Below, piece after piece: positions 57,491 through 64,000 of a DNA stretch of 64,000 nucleotides (the first letter of the stretch is position 1; the number at the start of each line of letters is the position of its first letter). The position numbers and the translations under genes were made by a program. The stretch covers positions 2,666,001 through 2,730,000 of the forward strand of contig OZ257149.1 in the NCBI GenBank assembly GCA_965279085.1, given 5' to 3'. The notes beneath the pieces were generated by a model. It did no database searches. It saw only the letters and a program-made list of their open reading frames with translations, and was not told the origin of the DNA. Source of the stretch: UBA7672 sp965279085. Lineage in GTDB: Bacteria; Pseudomonadota; Alphaproteobacteria; Caulobacterales; Hyphomonadaceae.

Positions 57491-58124
57491 GCACCCGTCT
57501 CAACCCCAAGCCGCGATCCGCCGCAAGCTCCTTGCCGCAGCGCGCGTTGCGAAACCCGCGTTTGCAAGGAATGGCCGCGCCCTTCCCCGCGCCTTCTTCC
57601 TCACCGATCAGGACCGCACGAAGAACCTGCTCGCCATCCTTCCGCGCCTGCCGCGCGGCTGGGGCGTCATCTATCGCCATTTCGGTGCTGCCAATCGCTA
57701 TGCCGTCGGCCGCGAACTCGCCCGCGCCTGCAGGAGGCGCGGCTTGATCCTGCTGGTGTCGGCCGATCCAGCGCTTGCCCAGCGCATCCGCGCCGACGGC
57801 GTTCACTGGCCACAAGCCCGCGTGCGCGGCGTCCGCCAGCGCAGCCCACACTTCATCGAGACGGCGTCCGCGCATTCCCGCGCCGCCCTGGCCCGCGCCA
57901 AGGCGATGGGTATCGATGCCGCGATCCTCTCCGCCGTCTTCCCGAGCCGCAGCAAGTCGGCCGGTAAGCCGATCGGCGCGTTCCGCTTCCGCCAGATCGT
58001 GCGCAACGCGGCCATGCCCGTCTACGCCCTCGGCGGCGTCACGGCCGCCAACGCCTCAGGCGCAATGCCGGGCGCAGCCGGATGGGCGGCGATCGATGCG
58101 GTGATGGAAGGCTGGGGAGATTGA
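57489..58124 (+). CDS. ThiE/TenI-like thiamine phosphate synthase family protein
   Basis: 211 residues if the ATG at 57489 is used. The TIM-barrel phrases LTDQDRTKN, LLVSADPALAQRIRADGVHWPQ and AGKPIGAFRFRQIV...YALGGVTAANA fit the ThiE/TenI family, but the usual ThiE catalytic loops (GP.F.T.TK) are replaced by VFPSRSKSAGKP, so the thiamine role is possible rather than certain. No other thiamine genes are nearby. Confidence 0.7.
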   Translation: MHPSQPQAAIRRKLLAAARVAKPAFARNGRALPRAFFLTDQDRTKNLLAILPRLPRGWGVIYRHFGAANRYAVGRELARACRRRGLILLVSADPALAQRIRADGVHWPQARVRGVRQRSPHFIETASAHSRAALARAKAMGIDAAILSAVFPSRSKSAGKPIGAFRFRQIVRNAAMPVYALGGVTAANASGAMPGAAGWAAIDAVMEGWGD

Positions 58125-58153
58125 GTCTCCCGGGGTCGAGGCTCACACCACGT

Positions 58154-58274
58154 GTCATCCCGGCCGCACCCCGGAAGCGCGAAGCGCTATCCGGGGGAAG
58201 AGCCGGGACCCACTCATCCGCGTCGACAAGGTGAGAAATGGGTCCCGGATAGCGCTACGCGCTTCCGGGATGAC
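58154..58274. repeat. 121-bp dispersed inverted repeat
   Basis: Starts GTCATCCCGG and ends CCGGGATGAC. The inner blocks AAGCGCGAAGCGCTATCCGG and GGGTCCCGGATAGCGCTACG are inverted copies, with a unique centre around 58214-58232. A widely seen alphaproteobacterial intergenic repeat pattern. Occupies most of the gap between the ThiE-like gene and the NtrZ-like gene. Confidence 0.82.
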
Positions 58275-58326
58275 AAGCAGCAAACGCCCTTAAAGGGCGC
58301 GCGTGGCAGTTCAAAAAATCGGAGTT

Positions 58327-58821
58327 CTAGAACGAGAACGCGGACTCGATGCGGACTGAAGCTTCCGCGCCGTCCTTGTTGTTCGCGAAGTTCGTGCCCG
58401 GGCTCGACAGCGATTCAGCGAGCGAGTCACCACGCACCGTCACGCCGCCGCCAAAGCGGAAGCGCGGGGTAACCTGATAGGTCACGCCGGCGGTGACTTC
58501 CTGTTGCGGCAGGAAGTCGTTCTGCGAGCGACTGGTGAGGTCCAGCGTCAGGCCCCACTTGCTGGCTGGCTGCCAGGTCAGCGCCAGCTCGTCCTTCTGG
58601 ATCGGGGCGAGCGGCAGGTAGGTGCGCTCCGTCCCGCCCTTGGAGAAGCCAAGGCCGAGATTGAGCGAAGGAGACGGTTGTTCGGTGGACGCGATTCCGG
58701 ATTTGGGGGCGGCCGACAGCGGCGCGGCCTGAGGCGCGGGTTCGCCGCCCTTCCCCTGAGCGAAGGCAGGCGCAGCCACCAGCGTGGCGGCGAGACAGAA
58801 TAATTGTGCGGAAATACGCAT
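58327..58821 (-). CDS. NtrZ-like periplasmic protein
   Basis: 164 residues. Signal peptide cut near AFAQG. The mature part has a Pro/Ala-rich stretch and then LALTWQPASKWGLTLDLTSR and VTAGVTYQVTPRFRFGGGVT, a short beta-rich end that resembles NtrZ, the periplasmic inhibitor of the NtrY kinase in Caulobacter. The resemblance is by eye only; an outer-membrane-barrel fragment is the other reading. Confidence 0.5.
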   Translation of the reverse strand: MRISAQLFCLAATLVAAPAFAQGKGGEPAPQAAPLSAAPKSGIASTEQPSPSLNLGLGFSKGGTERTYLPLAPIQKDELALTWQPASKWGLTLDLTSRSQNDFLPQQEVTAGVTYQVTPRFRFGGGVTVRGDSLAESLSSPGTNFANNKDGAEASVRIESAFSF

Positions 58822-58921
58822 GTCCTGCCCTCCTGTCCGAGATAATACGCACGAGTCGCTTCACAAAAGTTAACGAGAATTAAGATGGGGCCTCAAAGGG
58901 AGTTTTCTCCCCGGGGTGTCA

Positions 58922-60145
58922 CTAATTCCGCACACTTAACTCTACGACTAGCCCGTCATTACCGGCATTTGTGTGACTGAGACTGGGACCAAGCAGCACA
59001 GGCAGGTCGGCTTCCGCCGAACTCCAGGCGACCCCGAGGTCAACATTCTCGTTAATCTTCCGGCTGACTCCCACCAGCCAGGAAGCGCCCTCAATGCCAT
59101 TCAGGCGGTCTTCGGCCCAACCGCCCTCAATCCCAACACGCCACTCGCCTGACTGATGAACTAGTCCAGCCTCCCAGGCCTCGTAGTCGCCATTCCCGGA
59201 TTCCCAGGCGTTGTTGCTGGAAAGCCACCGCACCCCGCCCGTCCAGCCCGACCCGTGCTCCAGCTCCACGCCAGCGCCCCACGCCTCGTAATCGCCGAAG
59301 CCAACCAGCGTCGAAGCCGAACTCGCATTCGAGTAAGTGACCGCCGCCCGCACCCGCAGATCCTGCTCCGCGAACTGCCGCGCGAACGACACCGCGCCTT
59401 CCATCACGTCTTCCAGCTGCGCCTTCGCCTGCCCCGCGCTTCCGAAATCCGGATCGAAATCGGCGGTGCGCTGGTCGGCATCCGGCGTGTAGCTGACGCC
59501 CACCCGCAGGCCGAGCCAGCGCGGGCTCAGATACGTCGCCTTGGCCGACGAGCCGGTCACGTCATTGCGCGCCCGGGTGACGGAAAGCCCTGTGGGATCG
59601 AGGCCCGGAGAGGTTACCGATACACGCCGCAACACGGTCGGCGGGCGCGCATCGAGCCGTCCGGCGGCCCCTGAATCATAGCCGAGAATGCCCTCGCCCC
59701 ACGGCCCTTCGAGCGAAACCGACGCCGCCTCGATGGCGACAAAGCCTTCCTCGTCCACTCCGAATCCAATGGCCGCGAGCCCGGTCGCCGGCGACACGGG
59801 CGACAGGAAGCCGCCACCCACCACACGTGGGCACAGCGGGTCCGCCGCCGGGCAATCGCCCAGCACGCCGCCAAAGGCAGGCCGCGACGGCGCGTCGCGG
59901 TCATAGCGAAGCTCGCCCCGCCAGCCGAGCGTCAGCCCGTTCTCGAACGTGTCCTGCCGGGTGATGGCCAGCGAGGTCGAGGCCATGATTCCGTCGGCCG
60001 AGGGGGCCAGCGGGCTCTCTTCTTCGACAAACGAGCCCACAAGATTGGCCTCGATCGTGGCTTTCCACTCGCCATCCGAGGCCTGGGCGAAGGCGGGAGC
60101 GGCTGTTCCGGCCATGAGCGCCGCCAGCGTAAGGGATCGCCGCAT
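58922..60145 (-). CDS. Porin-like outer-membrane beta-barrel protein
   Basis: 407 residues from ATG 60145 after GGAGGAATT. Signal peptide cut near AFAQA. Alternating strands throughout, with an eyelet-like acidic loop region, and paired Cys in LGDCPAADPLCPR. General bacterial porins of the Porin_4 type look like this. The C-terminus ends VELSVRN instead of the usual aromatic residue. Passive diffusion of small solutes is the probable role. Confidence 0.82.
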   Translation of the reverse strand: MRRSLTLAALMAGTAAPAFAQASDGEWKATIEANLVGSFVEEESPLAPSADGIMASTSLAITRQDTFENGLTLGWRGELRYDRDAPSRPAFGGVLGDCPAADPLCPRVVGGGFLSPVSPATGLAAIGFGVDEEGFVAIEAASVSLEGPWGEGILGYDSGAAGRLDARPPTVLRRVSVTSPGLDPTGLSVTRARNDVTGSSAKATYLSPRWLGLRVGVSYTPDADQRTADFDPDFGSAGQAKAQLEDVMEGAVSFARQFAEQDLRVRAAVTYSNASSASTLVGFGDYEAWGAGVELEHGSGWTGGVRWLSSNNAWESGNGDYEAWEAGLVHQSGEWRVGIEGGWAEDRLNGIEGASWLVGVSRKINENVDLGVAWSSAEADLPVLLGPSLSHTNAGNDGLVVELSVRN

Positions 60146-60313
60146 GCCAGAATTCCTCCGCAATCTCAGTTCAATCCACGATCTATATGAGGCGGTCTCA
60201 AGACCAGGCTAACGGCGTCCGGCCCTTGCCTGTGGGATGGCCTCGAAGCTAAGGAAGCGGCTGCTTGGGCTTCCGGGGGCGCAATGCGCGCCGGGCAACG
60301 GAGTTAAGTCGTG

Positions 60314-60769
60314 ATGTTTTTCCGCGTGGCCGCTGCGGCCGTCGTTGCTACCGCCCTTGTGGGCGTCTCCGGCTGCTCGATCTTCGGCTCGTCCACCGCG
60401 AACACGTCGACCGCCTCCAGCGCCGACATCGGCCCCGAGGAAAACGGCGCCCTGGGCGTGAATGCCTATCTGTGGCGCGCCTCGCTCGACACGCTGTCCT
60501 TCATGCCGCTGGCCTCCGCCGACCCGTACGGCGGCGTCATCATCACCGACTGGTACGCCAACCCGGCCAAGGTCGACGAGCGCATGAAGGCGACCGTCTA
60601 CATCCTCGACACCCGCCTGCGCGCCGACGGCGTCTCCGCCGCCGTGTTCCGCGAGACGCTGGCCAACGGCGTGTGGACCCCGTCCACCGTCAGCCCGGAA
60701 ACCAACGTGGCGCTCGAGAACGCCATCCTGTCGAAAGCCCGTCAGCTTCGACTTAGCACCATCGAGTAG
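60314..60769 (+). CDS. DUF3576 lipoprotein
   Basis: 151 residues from ATG 60314 (GTG 60311 also in frame). Lipobox LVGVSGC (Cys about 21), then GVNAYLWRASLDTLSFMPLASADPYGGVIITDWY, the highly conserved core of DUF3576. This family lies just upstream of leuS in many alphaproteobacteria, as here, and has been tied to envelope function without a known mechanism. Confidence 0.9.
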   Translation: MFFRVAAAAVVATALVGVSGCSIFGSSTANTSTASSADIGPEENGALGVNAYLWRASLDTLSFMPLASADPYGGVIITDWYANPAKVDERMKATVYILDTRLRADGVSAAVFRETLANGVWTPSTVSPETNVALENAILSKARQLRLSTIE

Positions 60770-60839
60770 CCCGGCGCCGTCTTTCGTTCGGCGCCGGTAT
60801 GTGCGAACTCCGGCGCAACGCGAAATGACGAGCGAGTAG

Positions 60840-63455
60840 ATGGCCACCCGCTACAACCCGAAAGAAACCGAACCGAAATGGCGCGAGGCGTGGAAACGCG
60901 CCAACGTCTTCCGTGCGAAGTCCGCGAAGGAAGCGGGCGACATGCCGAAGGCGTACGTCCTCGAGATGTTCCCCTACCCGTCGGGCCGGCTGCACATGGG
61001 CCACGTCCGCAACTATGCGATGGGCGACGTCGTCGCGCGCTACCGCATCGCCAACGGCTACAACGTGCTGCACCCGATGGGCTGGGATGCGTTCGGCCTG
61101 CCCGCCGAGAACGCCGCCATCGAGAAGAAGGCCCAACCGCGTCAATGGACGCTCCAGAACATCCAGGCGATGAAGGACCAGTTCGAGCCGCTGGGCCTGT
61201 CGTTCGACTGGTCGAAGGAAGTCACCACCTGCGAGCCCGACTACTACGCGCACCAGCAGCGCATCTTCCTGAAGATGCTCGAGAACGATCTCGTCTATCG
61301 CCGCAGCGCGAAAGTGAACTGGGATCCGGTCGAGAACACTGTCCTCGCCAACGAACAGGTCGTCGACGGCCGCGGCTGGCGCTCCGGCGCCGTCGTCGAG
61401 CAGCGCGAACTCGAACAATGGTTCTTCCGCATCACCCGATACGGCGACGATCTCCTCGCCGCGCTCGATGGCCTCGACCGCTGGCCGGAAAAAGTCCGGA
61501 TCATGCAGGGCAACTGGATCGGCAAGAGCCAGGGTGCCCGCATCTGGTGGGACATCGCGCACGCGCCTGAATCCCTCTCGCGCGACAAGGACGGCCACGG
61601 CCGCAACCACGCGACCGACCCGATCGAGGTCTACACGACACGTCCCGACACACTGTTCGGCGCGGCGTTCGTCGCCCTCGCCCCGGATCATCCGCTGACG
61701 AAAGCCATCGCGGAAACGAATCCCGTCGTCGCGAAATTCGTCGCCGAAGCCGCCAGCAAGGGCACGTCGGAGGCGGAGATCGAGAAGGGCGAGAAGATCG
61801 GCGTCGATCTCGGCATCCGCGTGAAGCACCCGTTCGACCCGTCGTGGGAACTCCCCGTCTGGGCGGCCAACTTCGTGCTCTCGACCTATGGCACAGGCGC
61901 CATCTTCGGCTCGCCCGCCGGCGACCAGCGCGACATCGAGTTCGCCGAGAAGTACGGTCTGCCCTTCAAGCCTGTCGTCCTGCCGCCCGGCGAGGATCCC
62001 GCCACCTACACGGTGTCGAAAGAGGCCTATGCCGGCGACGGCGTGATCTACAATTCGCAATTCCTCGACGGTCTCTCGACGAAGGACGCTATCGGTGCGG
62101 CCATCAGGGAGCTGGTGAAACGCAAGGCCGGCGAAGCGACGACGCAATACCGCCTGCGCGACTGGGGCGTCTCGCGTCAGCGCTATTGGGGTTGCCCGAT
62201 CCCGGTCATCAAGTGCGCGAAGTGCGGAACCGTGCCAGTGCCAGACACGGATCTGCCGGTCCTGCTGCCCGACAACGCCGACTTCTCCGCCCCGGGCAAT
62301 CCGCTCGTCCGCCACCCGACATGGCGCCACGTCGACTGCCCGGCCTGCGGCGGCAAGGCGGAACGCGAAACCGACACGATGGATACGTTCGTTGACTCGT
62401 CCTGGTATTTCGCGCGCTTCTGCGATCCGAAGGCGAAAGAGCCGATCAACAAGGAAGAAGCCAGCTACTGGCTCCCCGTCGATCAATACATCGGCGGCGT
62501 CGAGCACGCCGTTCTCCACCTGCTCTACTCCCGCTTCTTCTCGCGCGCGCTGCGCGACTGCGGCCTGCTCGATCTGAAGAGCGGCGAACCCTTCGCCGGC
62601 CTGTTCACGCAGGGCATGGTCACGCACGAGACCTACAAGTCCGAAGCAGGCGCCTGGCTGCTGCCGGAAGAGATCGAGAAGCGCGATGGCGGGCTCTTTG
62701 AAATCGCGACCCATAAACCGGTCACGACCGGCGGCGTCGAGAAGATGTCGAAGTCGAAAAAGAACGTCGTCGATCCGATCCAGATCATCGCCGACTACGG
62801 CGCGGACGTCGCCCGCTGGTTCGTCCTGTCGGACTCGCCACCCGAGCGCGACTTCGAATGGTCCGACGCGGGCGTGCGCGGCGCATGGGGCTCGATCCAG
62901 AAACTCTGGGCGCTGGTCGAAGCCGCTCCCTCCGCCGATGACGGCCCAGCCGATTCAGGCGAACCGCTCGACCTGCGCCGCCTCGCCCACCGCACGGTGC
63001 GCGATGTCACGCAAGGCATCGAGAAGTTCCACTTCAACGTCGGCATCGCCCGCATGAACGAGCTGGCCAACGCCCTGCGCAAGGCCGAAGGCTCGACCGC
63101 TCCCGGCATGGCCACCGCCCGCCGCGAGGCCCTGCGCCTCTTCTCCCAGATCGCCGCGCCCTTCGCGCCGCACCTGGGCGAGGAATGCTGGGCGCTGCTC
63201 GGCGGCGCCGGAATGGTTGCGACGGCAAAATGGCCGACGCCGGACGCCGCCCTGCTGGTCTCCGACACGGTCACCCTGCCCGTGCAGGTCAATGGCAAGA
63301 AGCGTGGCGAAGTCACGGTTCCCGCCGGGGCCGACGCCGCCGCGGTAGAAGCCGCCGCAAGGGCCGATGAAGGCGTAATCTCCCACCTCGCCGGGCTCAC
63401 CGTGCGAAAGGTGATTGTGGTCCCCGGCCGTATCGTCAATATCGTGGCGTCATGA
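60840..63455 (+). CDS. leuS: Leucyl-tRNA synthetase
   Basis: 871 residues. HIGH-type motif in YPSGRLHMGHVRNY (about 44-57), the CP1 editing insert with TTRPDTLFGA (about 260), a zinc-ribbon CAKCGTVPVP...CPACGG and the KMSKSKKN motif (about 635). Charges tRNA-Leu. lptE overlaps its stop by 4 bp, so the two are coupled. Confidence 0.98.
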   Translation: MATRYNPKETEPKWREAWKRANVFRAKSAKEAGDMPKAYVLEMFPYPSGRLHMGHVRNYAMGDVVARYRIANGYNVLHPMGWDAFGLPAENAAIEKKAQPRQWTLQNIQAMKDQFEPLGLSFDWSKEVTTCEPDYYAHQQRIFLKMLENDLVYRRSAKVNWDPVENTVLANEQVVDGRGWRSGAVVEQRELEQWFFRITRYGDDLLAALDGLDRWPEKVRIMQGNWIGKSQGARIWWDIAHAPESLSRDKDGHGRNHATDPIEVYTTRPDTLFGAAFVALAPDHPLTKAIAETNPVVAKFVAEAASKGTSEAEIEKGEKIGVDLGIRVKHPFDPSWELPVWAANFVLSTYGTGAIFGSPAGDQRDIEFAEKYGLPFKPVVLPPGEDPATYTVSKEAYAGDGVIYNSQFLDGLSTKDAIGAAIRELVKRKAGEATTQYRLRDWGVSRQRYWGCPIPVIKCAKCGTVPVPDTDLPVLLPDNADFSAPGNPLVRHPTWRHVDCPACGGKAERETDTMDTFVDSSWYFARFCDPKAKEPINKEEASYWLPVDQYIGGVEHAVLHLLYSRFFSRALRDCGLLDLKSGEPFAGLFTQGMVTHETYKSEAGAWLLPEEIEKRDGGLFEIATHKPVTTGGVEKMSKSKKNVVDPIQIIADYGADVARWFVLSDSPPERDFEWSDAGVRGAWGSIQKLWALVEAAPSADDGPADSGEPLDLRRLAHRTVRDVTQGIEKFHFNVGIARMNELANALRKAEGSTAPGMATARREALRLFSQIAAPFAPHLGEECWALLGGAGMVATAKWPTPDAALLVSDTVTLPVQVNGKKRGEVTVPAGADAAAVEAAARADEGVISHLAGLTVRKVIVVPGRIVNIVAS

Positions 63456-64000
63456 TCAGAGCCCAATTCTTCAAGGCTGGACTTCTCGGACTGGCCTTCC
63501 TTCCGCTCGCGGCGTGCAACTTCACGCCCGTCTACGGCGGACAGGGCGCGAGCTTCGCGAACAACGGCCCGATCACAATCAACGAAATCTCCGGCCGCAC
63601 CGGCCACTACCTGCGCAATGAACTGGCGCGCACGGTCGGCGGCGGCGTGCCCGGCTTCCCGCAGGGCACGCTCGACGTCTCGCTTGGCCAGGGCATCGAC
63701 CGCCTCGCCTTCGCGCCCGACCAGGCCGCCTCGCGCTCCGACTATGTCGGCAACGCCAGCTGGACCCTGCGCGGGCCGACCGGCGCCGTGCTGGCTTCCG
63801 GACAGGTGACCGAGCGCGCCTCGTTCAACTTCGCGGACGCCGCCTTTGCCGACCTCGCAGCCCAGACCGCTGCGCAGGAACGCCTCGCCGGCCTGCTCGC
63901 GCGTTCGATCCGCAACGAGATGATCATCGCCGCCGGCAATACGACGCCTGCTGTTGCCGCGCCTCCGGCGACGGTCCCCAAACCCACCGTCAAACCCAAT
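63452..64000 (+). CDS. lptE: LPS-assembly lipoprotein LptE, 3' end outside window
   Basis: At least 183 residues; the frame is open at the right edge. Lipobox LPLAAC (Cys 22), then NFTPVYGG, the conserved first phrase of LptE, and ITINEISGRTGHYLRNELAR. LptE plugs the LptD barrel that inserts lipopolysaccharide in the outer membrane. The visible end is Ala/Pro/Thr-rich, past the core fold. leuS-lptE order (usually followed by holA) supports the call. Confidence 0.9.
   Translation, partial: MIRAQFFKAGLLGLAFLPLAACNFTPVYGGQGASFANNGPITINEISGRTGHYLRNELARTVGGGVPGFPQGTLDVSLGQGIDRLAFAPDQAASRSDYVGNASWTLRGPTGAVLASGQVTERASFNFADAAFADLAAQTAAQERLAGLLARSIRNEMIIAAGNTTPAVAAPPATVPKPTVKPN

Noticed and set aside
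60753..62714. 653-codon minus-strand open frame
   Set aside because: Antisense to leuS with no domain; leuS is complete on the plus strand.

Overview
The window is GC-rich, densely packed bacterial chromosome and is almost certainly from an alphaproteobacterium near Caulobacterales/Hyphomonadaceae. The evidence is the DUF3576 lipoprotein - leuS - lptE order at the right end, the amt - ftsK - lolA - xth order in the middle, an MmcB-type repair protein, bacterial COQ4, a possible NtrZ-like periplasmic protein, and an ECF sigma/ChrR pair. No rRNA genes, CRISPR arrays, phage genes or transposase genes were seen. There is one tRNA, Gly(GCC).

Region 1-19 kb: a left-truncated amidase, a tiny Flp-type pilin (1626-1787), glyoxalase I with a DUF2244 protein, endonuclease III, an ATP-grasp enzyme, an adenosine-kinase-like sugar kinase, a 2-hydroxychromene-2-carboxylate isomerase-like protein, an SDR divergent from an HxlR regulator, a ~770-bp gene-free stretch rich in inverted repeats, an ECF sigma/ChrR-like pair, mmcB, an MFS carrier, an FkbM methyltransferase, a minimal zincin, COQ4, an alpha/beta hydrolase divergent from a TetR regulator over a clear palindromic operator, and a sirtuin.

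Region 19-24.5 kb: a same-strand run that looks like one extracytoplasmic module. It holds a lipoprotein subtilisin-family protease, a separate membrane protein whose end resembles a protease propeptide, a lipoprotein, a lipoprotein M23 peptidase and a DUF2164 protein. It is the best candidate here for an uncharacterised system.

Region 24.5-45 kb: gpmA, a truncated RibD-like deaminase, a cold-shock gene, ygfZ-tag followed by small lipoproteins, a GDPD-family protein, a flavin monooxygenase, tRNA-Gly, a prolyl-tRNA editing protein, a thioredoxin-TPR chaperone, a DUF559 nuclease bracketed by inverted repeats, a two-gene thiamine-diphosphate enzyme, a run of LON-domain, Trm112 and DUF971 genes, a UbiH-type hydroxylase and an ammonium transporter.

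Region 45-64 kb: ftsK, a second cold-shock gene, three related small membrane proteins in tandem, lolA, xth, several lipoproteins, an OmpR-type response regulator, an L,D-transpeptidase, a YhhN protein, yggS divergent from a ThiE-like gene, a porin, and the DUF3576-leuS-lptE block. Two ~115-bp dispersed inverted repeats lie here.

At larger scale, the plus strand looks G-rich on the left (about 2-20 kb) and C-rich on the right (about 38-64 kb) whichever way the genes point. This suggests a skew reversal, possibly near the replication terminus, in the middle of the window. Many genes are translationally coupled (ATGA, GTGA or TGATG overlaps), and four convergent pairs share the same 4-bp CTAG stop overlap.
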